Shown here: piece after piece, positions 17,596 through 27,802 of the stretch
Position numbering within the stretch: the first letter of the stretch is position 1
Layout: every line of letters starts with the position of its first letter
Source: Methylosinus sp. C49
GTDB lineage: Bacteria; Pseudomonadota; Alphaproteobacteria; Rhizobiales; Beijerinckiaceae
Direction of reading: 5' to 3'
NCBI RefSeq assembly: GCF_009936375.1
Contig: NZ_AP022334.1
Coordinates: 124,001-188,000, forward strand
DNA length: 64,000 nt
Notes under the pieces: generated by a model
What the model was told of the DNA's origin: nothing
Seen by the model: only the letters and a program-made list of their open reading frames with translations
Databases searched by the model: none
Translations under genes and position numbers: made by a program

Positions 17596-18533
17596 GGTTT
17601 CGTCCTTTCTCCTCGGTCGAGCATGTCGTTCCAGTCGCTGTCCTCGACGGGCGGCCGTAATCGCTCGAAGGCGACGCCGGCGGCCGCGGCGATCTCTCGA
17701 TGGCGCGCCGCGTAGCGGTCGCCGGCGGGATCGGCGTCGGCCGCGCTGCAAAAGCGCGAGCCCGGGATGGGCGCGAGGCGCGCGACGATCGCCTCGATCT
17801 CAGAGATTGTTTTCGGACCCATGCCCCCGCCGGTCGCCGCATACAGCGTGTCGGCGCGAATGTTCTCCAAGGCGGCGAGGCTGAGCGCGTCGATCGGCGC
17901 CTCGGCGAGGGCGAAACGCGTCGGCGGCCCTGAACCGCCGGGCAAGCGGAACAGGATCTTGTCGCCGCCTCGCACCGATCCTTTGAAGTCCGGTCCGCGG
18001 ATTTCGATATGGGTGACGTTGCGTCGACCGTCGTGATGGGCGAACCAGACGCTGCCGTATGGCCCTTCTCTCACCACGTCGGCGGCGCGAGCCGACTCCA
18101 GGACGCTCGGAGGAAGCCGACGCGCGTAGGTGAGATATCGCCAGACCGGCGAGCCGCGCCGAAGCCGGGGGCGCCGTGCCCATCTAATTGGGAGCGGGAG
18201 ATCGGGGGAGCGCCCACTTTCGATGGCGGCGGCCGGAAAACTCGGCTGTATCCCGGTGAACCGGCGGAGCAACTTGCGGACCTCGCCGAAATTCAGGCGG
18301 GGTTCGAGATGTTGCACGAGATCGAAGACGTCGCCCTTCGCGTCGCTCTGCGGATCCCACCAGCCGCGGCCCTCGTGATTGACGATCAGGATTTCTCCCC
18401 GGCCGCGGCGATATTTGAGGCAATGTTTCGTGCTCTCTCGGCGATCGAGCCGCCATGGCGGCGTCGAGCGCTCCAGCAGCGCCGCGCAATTCGTGCGCGC
18501 GCGCAAGATTTCGATCTCCTCGTCAGGTCTCAT
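17592..18533 (-). CDS. DUF3991/TOPRIM-domain protein (plasmid primase-like)
   Basis: 313 residues from the ATG at 18533; the frame is open upstream but runs through the leader motif, so the longer form is unlikely. The N-terminal part (RTNCAALLERSTPPWRLDRR, then DPQSDAKGDVFDLVQHL) matches DUF3991. The C-terminal TOPRIM has the conserved Glu in ALAEAPIDALSL and the Asp-x-Asp in AADADPAGDRYA. Such proteins accompany plasmid mobilisation or replication helicases. First gene of the minus-strand operon, 106 nt downstream of leader motif copy 3. Confidence 0.75.
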   Translation of the reverse strand: MRPDEEIEILRARTNCAALLERSTPPWRLDRRESTKHCLKYRRGRGEILIVNHEGRGWWDPQSDAKGDVFDLVQHLEPRLNFGEVRKLLRRFTGIQPSFPAAAIESGRSPDLPLPIRWARRPRLRRGSPVWRYLTYARRLPPSVLESARAADVVREGPYGSVWFAHHDGRRNVTHIEIRGPDFKGSVRGGDKILFRLPGGSGPPTRFALAEAPIDALSLAALENIRADTLYAATGGGMGPKTISEIEAIVARLAPIPGSRFCSAADADPAGDRYAARHREIAAAAGVAFERLRPPVEDSDWNDMLDRGERTKP

Positions 18534-18638
18534 GGTCTCTCGGCGCTCCCTTCGGGTTTCACGGGAAGGGCCGGAGGCCTCGAATTCTCCTTTTCCTTTC
18601 CCAAAACGCCGTCGGCAGACCGCGAGGCGGCCGCGCCG

Positions 18639-18681
18639 CAAGGGCGCGCGGAACGCGCGGGAGCTCAGCGACGAACCCTTG
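18639..18681 (-). ncRNA. Double-stem leader motif, copy 3
   Basis: CAAGGG...CCCTTG arms enclose CGCGCG-GAA-CGCGCG, in the divergent region between the TOPRIM gene (106 nt away) and the WGR gene (about 110 nt away). The minus strand continues through a GCCGACGGC mini-stem into TTTT and a GGGAAAGGAAAAGG purine tract, also present in copy 1. Confidence 0.5.
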
Positions 18682-18790
18682 TCGGCGTGGCCGGCGCTAG
18701 CGGTAGCCATGTTCCCTCTTTCTTTGCTCCGGATTCCCATTCGTGATTCACTTGTGTGCGAATGCGAAGCGGGCGGGCGTGGAGGGCCGC

Positions 18791-19147
18791 ATGGCGGCGA
18801 TGGACGAGATCGCGATCCTGTTGCAGGGCCGCAATGCGGAGGCGAACCGCCACCGGGCCTGGCGCGTCGAAGCCGGGCGCGATCTGTTCGGAAAATGGAT
18901 GGTGCGCGTGTCCTTCGGCCGGATCGGCTGCCGGGGGCGGACATTCGCGCGAGAATTCGCGTCGGAGGACGAGGCGTGCGCTTATGTGCGCGACGGCTTG
19001 CGCCGCCGGAGAGGCGCCATTCGACGCTGCGGCGTCGAGTATCGCGTCATCGACGCGTCGCCGGCCGCGCTGCCTTTGCTGGCGACGCTCAGAATATCGA
19101 GCCGACCGCAGAAATTCGAAGCGGCGGGGCCTCGCCGTGAAGCCTGA
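18791..19147 (+). CDS. WGR-domain protein
   Basis: 118 residues. The core KWMVRVSFGRIGCRGRTFAREF corresponds to the WGR fold found in PARP proteins and in bacterial nucleic-acid-handling proteins (here Trp-Met-Val-Arg replaces the usual W-G-R). I chose the ATG at 18791 because GGAGGG precedes it closely; a GTG at 18743 is the alternative. The stop overlaps the recD2 GTG start, so the two are translated together. A DNA-end or nick-binding partner for RecD2 is a reasonable guess. Confidence 0.7.
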   Translation: MAAMDEIAILLQGRNAEANRHRAWRVEAGRDLFGKWMVRVSFGRIGCRGRTFAREFASEDEACAYVRDGLRRRRGAIRRCGVEYRVIDASPAALPLLATLRISSRPQKFEAAGPRREA

Positions 19148-21323
19148 ACCGCCATCGGACACCGCTTCTCGGGAAACGCTCGTCGGCTCGGTCGAACGCG
19201 TGACTTTTCACAATGAGGAGAACGGGTTCGCCGTCCTGAAGGTCAAAGCGCGCGGCAAGCGCGACCTCGTGCCGGTCGTCGGCCACGCCGCTTCGATCTC
19301 GGCCGGCGAATATATTCACGCTGTTGGCGTCTGGGTCGCCGATCGCACTCACGGCCTTCAATTCAAAGCCGATTTTCTGAAGACCACGCCTCCGACGACG
19401 GCGGAAGGCATCGAAAAATATCTCGGCTCCGGCATGGTTCGAGGCATCGGTCCCAAGCTCGCCGCGAGAATTGTCGCCGCATTCGGCGTGGCGACCTTCG
19501 AAACGATCGAAGCGGCGCCGGAAAGGCTGCGGGAGGTGTCTGGCATCGGGGAGTTTCGCGCGACGCGGATCGCCGCCGGCTGGGCCGAGCAGAAGGCCGT
19601 CCGCGACATCATGGTGTTCCTGCACTCGCATAGCGTCGGGACGTCGCGTGCCGTGCGCATCTTCAAGACCTATGGGTTCGACGCCATTCGGATCATGACA
19701 GAGGATCCCTATCGGCTCGCCCGCGACATTCGAGGGATCGGCTTTCGGACCGCCGACGCCATGGCCATGAAGATGGGCGTCGCCCGAGACGCGCCCCAAC
19801 GTCTGCGCGCCGGAGTGTCGTTCGCGCTGCAGGAGGCGACCGATGACGGTCATTGCGGACTTCCCGTCGAGAACCTGCTAACGCTCGCAGTCAAGCTGCT
19901 GGATGTCGACAAGGCGCTCGTGCGAACGGCGCTCGATCACGAGCTCGCCGGGTCGGAGGTGGTCGGCGACACGATCGGCGGCGAGCGCTGCATTTTCCTG
20001 CGCGGACTTCATACCGCCGAGCGCGGCGTCGCCGAGCGGCTGCGGGCTCTGTTCCGAGGCTCGCCGCCGTGGCCGGCGATCGACGTGGAAAAGGCCGTGC
20101 CCTGGGTCGAAAAGCGGACCGGGAAGAGTCTGGCGCCGTCGCAGCGGGCGGCGATCGAGATGGCGCTCCGATCCAAAGTGGCCGTGATCACCGGCGGCCC
20201 CGGCGTCGGCAAGACGACTCTGCTCGACGCCGTCCTGCGCATATTGGTCGCCAAGGGAGTGAAAATTCTGCTCGCCGCGCCGACCGGCCGCGCCGCCAAG
20301 CGAATGGCCGAACAGACCGGCATAGAGGCGAAGACCATCCACCGTCTCTTGGAGGTCGATCCGAAATCCGGCGGGTTTCGTCGAGACGCCGACAATCCTC
20401 TCGACTGCAACCTGCTCGTCATCGACGAGACCAGCATGGTCGACACTTCGCTCATGTACGCGCTCGTCAAGGCGATCCCGACGCCATCGGCGCTCCTGCT
20501 GGTGGGCGACGTCGATCAGCTGCCCTCCGTCGGACCGGGGCAAGTGCTGGCGGACATCATCGAATCTGGAGCGATACCCGTGGCGCGCCTGACCGAAGTG
20601 TTTCGGCAGGCGGCCGAGAGCCGCATCATCGTCAACGCCCACAAGATCAATCGCGGTGAAATGCCGGAACTGCCGCGGCGCGGCGAGGAGTCGGATTTCT
20701 GGTTCGTCGACGCCGAGGATCCCGAGAAGGGCGCCGCCAAGGTAGTCGAAATCGTTCGAGACCGAATTCCGCGGCGCTTCGGCCTCGACCCCATCCGCGA
20801 CATTCAGGTTCTGTGTCCGATGCAGCGAGGCGCGCTCGGGGCGCGAGCGCTCAACGCCGACCTGCAGAAAGCGCTCAATCCCGATCCGCCGGCGAAAGTG
20901 GAGAAATTCGGCGCGAGCTTCGCGCCCGGCGACAAGGTCATGCAGACGGAGAACGATTACGACCGTGACGTGTTCAACGGCGATCTCGGGACGGTCGTGC
21001 GCATCGACGACGACGAGGCCTCGCTCGTCGCGAGCTTCGACGGTCGAGAGGTCGAGTATCCGTTCGGCGAGCTCGACGCCCTGGTCCCGGCCTATGCGAC
21101 GACGATTCACAAGTCGCAGGGCTCGGAGTATCCTGCGGTCGTCATCACACTGGCCACCCAGCATTACACCATGCTGGCGCGCAATCTCGTCTACACGGCG
21201 GTCACGCGCGGCAAGCGTCTCGTCGTTCTCGTCGGTCAACGCCGGGCGCTGGCGATCGCTGTGAGAAGCGGCTCCGGGCGCAAGAGGTGGACGAAGCTGA
21301 GGGAATGGCTGTCGGCGCATTGA
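19137..21323 (+). CDS. recD2: RecD2-type 5'-3' DNA helicase
   Basis: 728 residues. An N-terminal OB-like region (GSVERVTFHNEENGFAVLKV) and helix-hairpin-helix repeats (GSGMVRGIGPKLAARIV, VSGIGEFRATRI, IRGIGFRTADAMA) are typical of RecD2/TraA-type helicases without RecBC. Then come Walker A TGGPGVGKTTLL (about 350), Walker B LLVIDETSMVD (about 427), GDVDQLPSVGPG, and motif VI region TIHKSQGSEYPAVV with VYTAVTRGKRLVV. The start GTG at 19137 overlaps the WGR gene by 11 bp. Probably works in DNA repair or plasmid processing, in parallel with the divergent UvrD-type operon. Confidence 0.9.
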   Translation: MKPEPPSDTASRETLVGSVERVTFHNEENGFAVLKVKARGKRDLVPVVGHAASISAGEYIHAVGVWVADRTHGLQFKADFLKTTPPTTAEGIEKYLGSGMVRGIGPKLAARIVAAFGVATFETIEAAPERLREVSGIGEFRATRIAAGWAEQKAVRDIMVFLHSHSVGTSRAVRIFKTYGFDAIRIMTEDPYRLARDIRGIGFRTADAMAMKMGVARDAPQRLRAGVSFALQEATDDGHCGLPVENLLTLAVKLLDVDKALVRTALDHELAGSEVVGDTIGGERCIFLRGLHTAERGVAERLRALFRGSPPWPAIDVEKAVPWVEKRTGKSLAPSQRAAIEMALRSKVAVITGGPGVGKTTLLDAVLRILVAKGVKILLAAPTGRAAKRMAEQTGIEAKTIHRLLEVDPKSGGFRRDADNPLDCNLLVIDETSMVDTSLMYALVKAIPTPSALLLVGDVDQLPSVGPGQVLADIIESGAIPVARLTEVFRQAAESRIIVNAHKINRGEMPELPRRGEESDFWFVDAEDPEKGAAKVVEIVRDRIPRRFGLDPIRDIQVLCPMQRGALGARALNADLQKALNPDPPAKVEKFGASFAPGDKVMQTENDYDRDVFNGDLGTVVRIDDDEASLVASFDGREVEYPFGELDALVPAYATTIHKSQGSEYPAVVITLATQHYTMLARNLVYTAVTRGKRLVVLVGQRRALAIAVRSGSGRKRWTKLREWLSAH

Positions 21324-21410
21324 TATCGACGAGGAATGATCGCGCCCCGGCGGCGAGCTCGCGACGCCGGGCTCGCCGTCCTAGACGCGAACGAAAGAGG
21401 CGCTCGAGAA

Positions 21411-21671
21411 ATGCAGAGAACGAGCGCCTCTCCGGCGAACGACAACAGAGCCGCGACAACCACCTCGGGACGCAGAGCGACAGGCACCGACCCGCAGGCG
21501 CAAGCGCGGGGACGGGAGATCGTGCGCCTCCACCAGACGCTGGAGGATTGGCGAGATCGCCGACGGCTGGCCGACGCCGCGGGTTGGCCGGCGCTCGCCG
21601 CGCAAGTCATCGGCATCGAAATCCGCGCGCTGGAGCGGGAGGTCGCCCGGCGAGTCCGCGAGTTGTTTTGA
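21411..21671 (+). CDS. Small hypothetical protein
   Basis: 86 residues starting MQRTSASPANDNRAA; the SPANDN-type opening is common in small alphaproteobacterial proteins of unknown role. The C-terminal half is a charged helix (EIVRLHQTLEDWRDRRRLAD...EIRALEREVARRVREL). A longer start at 21336 is possible. It follows recD2 by 90 bp on the same strand. Confidence 0.5.
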   Translation: MQRTSASPANDNRAATTTSGRRATGTDPQAQARGREIVRLHQTLEDWRDRRRLADAAGWPALAAQVIGIEIRALEREVARRVRELF

Positions 21672-21834
21672 GGTCGCGCCGACGCGAATGGCGGATCCGG
21701 CGTCGGACGGCGCCGATCCGCGCCCGCTTCGACGGGCCCACGCCGATCTGCGATGGCCGACCACGGTCATGGGCGCCGGCGTCGGCGGCGCGTGTGGAGG
21801 GCGCGGATGTCGCCGAACGGGGCGTTATGGAACC

Positions 21835-23784
21835 TTGATCGCGGTAGGGACGCCCATTGCTGAGCGCCCCCGCACAGATCCGCACTTGCAGAATTCCCGC
21901 ATACGGCTCCTACCTTAGGTGTCTGACGGCGAAACGAACGCTTGGCCAAGGATGCAGAATACGTGGCTTGGGAAGGTACTCGTCGGTCAGTTTCGTCATG
22001 CGCGACCACGGCACAATGGCTCTTTGACTTCGCCGACAGAGCTGCCGGTGCCAGAGCTTGCACACACGATGGTGGAACGTGCTCAACGCCGCACCGTTGG
22101 TCGGCACAGCGTGGTAGGCGAAATAACCCCGACGACCTGCGCGAGCCACCTCCCGGTTTCCGGGATAGGCCTGTGCCGTCGTCGTCGCAACGCTTCTTTG
22201 ATCTCTCGAAGCTTCGCGCGCATGCGATCGCTCCGTGACTTCCGTCTGACACGGAAACTTCCACGTCGCGTCGTGTCACAGATGAGCACGAAGCCGAGAA
22301 ACTTGAAGGTCTCCGGTTTTGAACCTCCCCGTCTCTTGCAATTCTCTGCCGCGAAGCGGCCGAACTTCATGAGGCGCGTTTTTTCCGGATGCAGCGATAG
22401 CGAGAACTCCCGCAGCCTGTCGCGCATCGCATCCCAGAACCGGCGAGCGTCGCTCTCATGCTGGAAGCCGACGACAATGTCATCGGCGTACCTGACCATG
22501 ATCATATCGCCCGTCGCCTCCCGCCGTCGCCAGCGTTCAGCCCACAAATCGAAGACATAATGAAGATAGATGTTCGCGAGCAAGGGCGAAATCACTGAAC
22601 CCTGCCCGGTCCCCTCTTCCTCGATCGTCACGATGCCGTCTTCAAGGATGCCGGCCCGCATCCACTTTTGGACCAGCCGGATGATGCGCTTGTCGCCGAT
22701 CCGATGTTCCAGGAAGCGGACAACCCATTGCTGGGAAACTTCCGTGAAGAACGAACGGATGTCGGCGTCAAGTATATGGTTCACCTTCTTGTCGCTGATC
22801 CCGACAATCAACGCGTCCAGCGCGTCATGCTGACTGCGTTTGGGCCGGAATCCGGCAGGCGAGAACCCGAGGAAGTCTTCCTCGTGGATCACGCTCAACA
22901 CCGCCGCCACAGCTCTCTGTACGATCTTGTCTTCGAGGGCCGTAACCGCCAGCGGGCGCTTGCTTCCATCTTCCTTCGGAATGTAACTCCGGCGGGATGG
23001 CTGCGCCCGATACGTTCCCGCATGGACCCGCTCTCGCAGAGCCTCGATCTTTCGATCGAGGTCCCGCTCGTAGGTCTCCCATGTCATGCCATCCACGCCG
23101 GGCGCGGCGTCACGCTTGATCGCGTAAAACGCCGTTCTCAGTAGGCGGAATCGACATGGTGCAAGAGCGCCGTGAACCGCTCCCTTTTCCTCTGCCTTGC
23201 GGCTTGCCGTACGCGTTCCAGCGCTTGTGACACACTTCCCCGGTCCTGAGCCCGGCGCGTGCTTTGCTGATCCGCGTTCCCTATGGTTTCCGTCCTTGGC
23301 TCCGCCGGCTCCGCGACAGATTGCTCCGTGTTGTTCACCAGCTTCGTCGCTACTATGACGGAATCGAACTCCTCGGGTTCGTGCATCATCGGCTACGGCT
23401 CCTCGCCTTCCCGACGCGGACCGGCGGCGTCCAGACGCCGGCCAAACCCGAGGTCTCCCGGTTCCCGTGCAAGGAACTTCCACGCATGCCAGGGTCTTCG
23501 ACCACGCCGGACCGGGCGGGCGCTCGCGATATCGCGCTCCCCGTGTTGCCTTCCGTGTCTTTGACCACGTCGGCATCCGAGACTGTAGTTTTCGCGGCTC
23601 AATGGCTGGCCTACGCGCTCCCCTGTCAACGCTTCGCCGGCACCCTCGCGGATGCAAACGCATGACTCGGGGCCAATGTGGGTCGCTACTCCTTCATTGC
23701 AGTGGACTTTCACCACCTACTCCTTGCCGATCTGCCCGGCGCTCCACCGTGGTCTACATCGTGCCGTCTCGGTTGATCGGACAC
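21835..23784 (-). mobile_element. Group II intron, decayed
   Basis: About 1.95 kb on the minus strand. It has a conserved intron 5' region (GTGTCCGATC start candidate at 23784, then GGTGGTGAAAGTCCACTGC-type domain I sequence near 23700), a reverse-transcriptase gene, and a domain V-like hairpin at 21878-21909 beginning GAGCCGTATGCGG. A domain VI-like stem follows, ending near CCCTACCGCGAT. End positions are estimates to within a few tens of bases. No flanking gene is clearly split. Confidence 0.7.
21910..23389 (-). pseudogene. ltrA: Group II intron reverse transcriptase, two frameshifts
   Basis: RT domain with AIKRDAAPGVDGMTWE, IPKEDGSKRPLAV, ILDADIRSFF, GTGQGSVISPLLANIYLH and the catalytic YADD (RYADDIVVGF). 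The N-terminal segment (HEPEEFDSVIV to FTALLHHVD) is in another frame, joined at about 23145. The maturase-side end (GYFAYHAVPTNGAALSTF to LHPWPSVRFAV) is in a third, joined at about 22125. With both breaks the protein cannot be full length unless they are sequencing errors. Confidence 0.8.
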
Positions 23785-23883
23785 AAGCTTCTCATACGCC
23801 TCTAAGTGTCGGTCCGGAGACATATTGAATCGGATGGAATCGCTATGATTTAATGGCGGGCCTGATTGTCTCGGAGCCTGTCG

Positions 23884-24723
23884 ATGTGGACGAATGAAAA
23901 CCGCGCGCGATACGATCGTAGCAAATTGCGCTACCCGAGCGACATCACGGATGCTGAGTGGGCGCTTGTCGAACCGCTGATCCCACCAGCCAGACGTGGA
24001 GGCGGCAAGCGCACGGTCGCGATGCGCGCGGTCGTGAACGGGCTGATGTATGTGCTCTCGACCGGCTGCCAATGGCGCGCGATCCCCAAGGACTTGCCGG
24101 CCAAGAGCACGGTCTACGGCTATTTCGATCTTTGGACATACGACGGAACGCTCGATCGCATCCATCACGCTCTTTATGTGAAATGTCGCGAGGCGGCGGG
24201 ACGGGAGGCCAGCCCGACAGCCGCTGTCATCGACAGCCAGAGCGTGAAAAGCGCCGAAAAAGGGGGGGCTGCATCGATCCGCACGGCTACGATGCCGGAA
24301 AGAAGGTCAAGGGCAAGAAGCGGCATATTCTTGTCGATACGATAGGCTTGCTGCTTCATGCGCTCGTTCATCCGGCCGACATTCAGGATCGTGATGGCGG
24401 CGCTCTCGTCCTGCGCACGTTGTTCGGGAAGTTCCCATTTTCTGCAAAAGCTGTTCGCAGACGGCGGCTACCAGGGCCCGCAGTTTCACGACGCGCAGAA
24501 GAAGGCCTTGCCGTTCGTCGACACCGAGATCGTCAAGCGCTCGGACGCCGCCAAAGGCTTCGAAATTCTGCCCCGCCGATGGATCGTCGAAAGAACCTTC
24601 GCTTGGCTCGGTCGCTGCCGAAGGCTGGCCAAGGACTTCGAAAACCTCAATCGCAAGGCGCTGGCGTTCCTGAACCTCGCCTCCATCCGCCTGATGCTCA
24701 GAAGACTTTGTAATCAAGCATAA
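23884..24723 (+). pseudogene. IS5-family (IS427-like) transposase with two frameshifts
   Basis: N-terminal frame: [44 protein letters not shown]. It continues in the second frame as [19 protein letters not shown] and in the first-type frame again as [20 protein letters not shown] and [18 protein letters not shown]. Breaks fall at a run of seven G (24262-24268) and at TTTT near 24437. DDE residues are present across the pieces. Whether the G7 break is programmed or a mutation is open. Confidence 0.8.
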
Positions 24724-25825
24724 AGTTCACGGACAGACTTTAAGACGATCGGCTCGACGTTTTACAAATCTGTTCGATCTGCCGCGCGGCAGACCCGGAC
24801 TAGTGGGCTGCGTCAACTAAATTGCAAGGAATCCATGGATTCGTTCACGCCACCATTTTGGAGGCGGAGGGAATCATGGCTGCGAAGGAGATTTCCGTAA
24901 AGCGTTATGTCGTGAAGTTATGTGAAGCGGAACGCGAGCGGTTGCGCGAGGTGATCGGCAAAGGATCGTTGCCGGCGCAACGCCTTCTGAAGGCGCGGAT
25001 CATGTTGAAGGCCGATGCATCGGAGGCCGGCGAAGGCTGGAGCGACGGCGAGATCATCGAGGCTTTGGATACGAGCGTCTCGATGGTCTATCGAGTGCGC
25101 AAGCAATTGGTGGAAGAAGGGCTCGACGCCGTGCTCGGCCGCAAGCAGCGCATGACGCCGCCGGTCGCGCCGATTTTCGACGGCGAGACGGAAGCGCGGC
25201 TCATCGCCCTGGCTTGCTCGACGCCGCCCGATGGATATGCGCGCTGGACCCTGCGGCTTCTCGAAGAGAAAGTCGTCGAACTCGGTATCGTCGAGCGCGC
25301 CAGCGACAACACGATCGGACGCGTGCTCAAAAAAACATTCTCAAACCGCATTTTTCGCGGCAATGGGTGATTCCTCCCGACGCCAACGCCGCCTTCGTGG
25401 CCGCGATGGAGGACATTCTCGACGTCTACAAGCGGCCGCGCGACGCCGGCCGTCCGCTCGTCTGCCTCGACGAGACTTCCAAGCAACTGATCGAGGAAAC
25501 GCGCACGCCGATCGCGGCGAAGAATGGCCAGACGGCGCGCTACGATTATGAGTATGAGCGCAACGGCGTCGCCAATCTCTTCATGATGTTCGCGCCGCTG
25601 GAAGGCTGGCGGCATGTGAAGGTCACGGATCGCCATGCCGCCATCGATTATGCTCACGCGCTGAAAGATCTCGCCGACATGCATTTCCCGGACGCCGAGA
25701 CGATCGTCCTGGTGCAGGACAATCGCAACACGCATAAGCCCGCCTCGCTCTATGAGGCTTTCCCCGCCCCCGAGGCGCGACGCCTCGCCATGCGCTTCGA
25801 ATGGCATTATACCAATCCTCACTGA

Positions 25826-26889
25826 TCAAAACCCATGTGCCCAGTCGCGCAACCCGATGGACATGATGCGCCATGGCTGGTCGATGAGCTTGTTCCAAGC
25901 GGCGCAACAATGATCGACGATATCATCGTAGGATTTGAAAACGCGGTTGGACAGCCAGTTTTCGCGCAGGAACTGCCAGACATTTTCGGCCGGGTTCAGC
26001 TCTGGACATTTCGCCGGCAAGGGAACGATCGTGATGTTGGGTGGAATGACCAGCTTGTCGGTCATGTGCCAGCCGGCGCGGTCGACGATGAGAGCGGCGT
26101 GGGCGTCCGGCGCGACAGTTTTGGCGATTTCGGCGAGGAGCAGATTCATCGCATAGGTGTTGCAGGCGGGTAGGACCAGCGCCGCGCCCTTGCCGTCCTT
26201 TGGACGAACGGCGCCGAAGATGTAGGTCGAGGCGGTGCGCTGATCGTGGGGCGCGCTCGGTCTCGATCCGCGTTTCGCCCATCGACGCGTGATCTTGTTT
26301 TTCTGGCCGATGCGCGCCTCGTCCTCGAACCAGATTTCTATCTTGTCCGAGGCGACGCGCTTTTCGCGCGCGATTTCCTCCAGACGAGAGGGGAAGTTTT
26401 TTTAAAATCCTCGATCGCGCCCTCGGCCTGCGAGTGATGACGCGGCCGCGCAGAGAGCTTGCGATAGCCCATCTTGCGCAGCTCGCGGCTCATGGTCTGT
26501 TCCGAGACGACGACGCGGAACTCCTCGAATGTCCACTGGCACAGATCGACGATCCGCCAGCGCACGACGCCATGGATGGCGGGCGTCGGCCCTCCCTCGA
26601 TGAGAGCGGCCAGAGCCGCGCGATGCGCGTCGTCGAGCCGCGAGGGTTGTCCGGGGGCCTTGCGGTCCACGAGCCCGTCGGGCCCGTCATCGTTGAAACG
26701 CAGCACCCAGTCGCGAACGACCTGGAGAGTGACGCCGCCGATCTTCGCCGCCACGCTGCGCGCGCCGCCATCATAGATCGACGCCAAGGCGAGGAGACGG
26801 CGCGCTTGCGGCCCGTCCTTCGAACGTTTCGCTATCCCCCGCAAGGAGCGCGCATCGTAATCGACCCGAAGCCCAATCGCTGCCGCCAT
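25826..26889 (-). pseudogene. IS630 B transposase, frameshifted at A7
   Basis: Start MAAAIGLRVDYDARSLRGIA; HTH part to RPRHHSQAEGAIEDFKK. At a run of seven A on the minus strand (26397-26403) the DDE half follows one frame back (FEDEARIGQKNKITRRWAKR, IVDRAGWHMTDKL, LPAKCPELNPAENVWQFL). The break is at the same relative site as in IS630 A, which suggests programmed -1 frameshifting. The IS66 inserted 12 bp upstream of the start codon would remove its promoter. Confidence 0.75.
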
Positions 26890-26984
26890 GGCGAACCTCC
26901 GTATTCGTCCGGTAGCGGCCGCCTTACGAATCAGCTCGTCGGATAGAGACACTGTGACTAGCCACAGGTTAGTCACAGAGAGCC

Positions 26985-27380
26985 ATGGATCGCATCGAGG
27001 TCATCACGTCGGTCGAGCGACGTCGCAAGCACTCTCTCGCCGAGAAGGAGCGATTGGCCATGGCGGCCGCGGCTCCGGGGGCGAACGTCGTAAAGATCGC
27101 GCAGGCGGCCGGCGTCGACCCGAATCTTCTTCTCTATCGGTGGCGAAGAGCGCTCTCGACGGCGCCATTGATATCGAGCGAGCTCGACACGCGAGACGCG
27201 CCGACTTTTGTTCCTTTGACGATCGCGGCCCCGACGCCAGCGCCTATGCCCGCGTCGGAGCCGGGGCCGTCGATGATCACCATCGAGTTCGCGGGCGGCG
27301 CACGTATGAAGATCGAAGGCGCGCCCGATGCGAAGATATTGGCGAGCGTCATAGGCGCCTTGTCGAAGGCGGAGCGCTGA
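26985..27380 (+). CDS. tnpA: IS66 TnpA, copy 1
   Basis: 131 residues with the IS66 OrfA helix-turn-helix (NVVKIAQAAGVDPNLLLYRW). Compared with copy 2 it has one extra codon near residue 46 (NLLLY versus SLLY) but stays open. The rest of the operon in this copy is broken. Confidence 0.8.
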   Translation: MDRIEVITSVERRRKHSLAEKERLAMAAAAPGANVVKIAQAAGVDPNLLLYRWRRALSTAPLISSELDTRDAPTFVPLTIAAPTPAPMPASEPGPSMITIEFAGGARMKIEGAPDAKILASVIGALSKAER

Positions 27381-27383
27381 GCG

Positions 27384-27730
27384 ATGATTTCCTTCGGCGG
27401 CGGCGTTCACGTGTTCTTATGCACCGGCCATACCGACATGAGAAAGGGATTCGACACTCTCGCCTTGCTCGTGCAGGAAGGCATGAAACGGAATCCCGGC
27501 GCGGGCGATCTCTACGTCTTCCGAGGCCGTCGAGGCGACAGAATAAAGCTGATCTGGCACGACGGCCAGGGCGCATGCATGTTTACGAAACGTCTCGAGC
27601 GCGGACGATTCGTTATGGCCTTCGGCGACGAGCGGCGTGGCGGCGATATCGGCCGCGCAACTGGCCTTTCTTCTCGACGGAATCGATTGGCGAATGCCCC
27701 AGAAAACATGGCGTCCGAGCGCCGCTGGAT
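27384..27730 (+). pseudogene. tnpB: IS66 TnpB, copy 1, frameshifted
   Basis: Normal start (ISFGGGVHVFLCTGHTDMRK) and the TnpB core (VFRGRRGDRIKLIWHDGQGA). One extra base near 27612 changes GRFIWPSATS to GRFVMAFGDE, so the authentic end (LAFLLDGIDWRMPQKTWRP) is out of frame. Confidence 0.8.
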
Positions 27731-27802
27731 AAGCCCGGCCAATCGCGTCGAGCGATAATTTCGCGCGCGATTTTTCGGCGCGAATATGCTCTACTTCGTG
27801 TC

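Noticed and set aside
19878-21320. 480-codon minus-strand frame opposite recD2
   Set aside because: Same antisense artefact; no motif, and recD2 motifs are unmistakable on the other strand.
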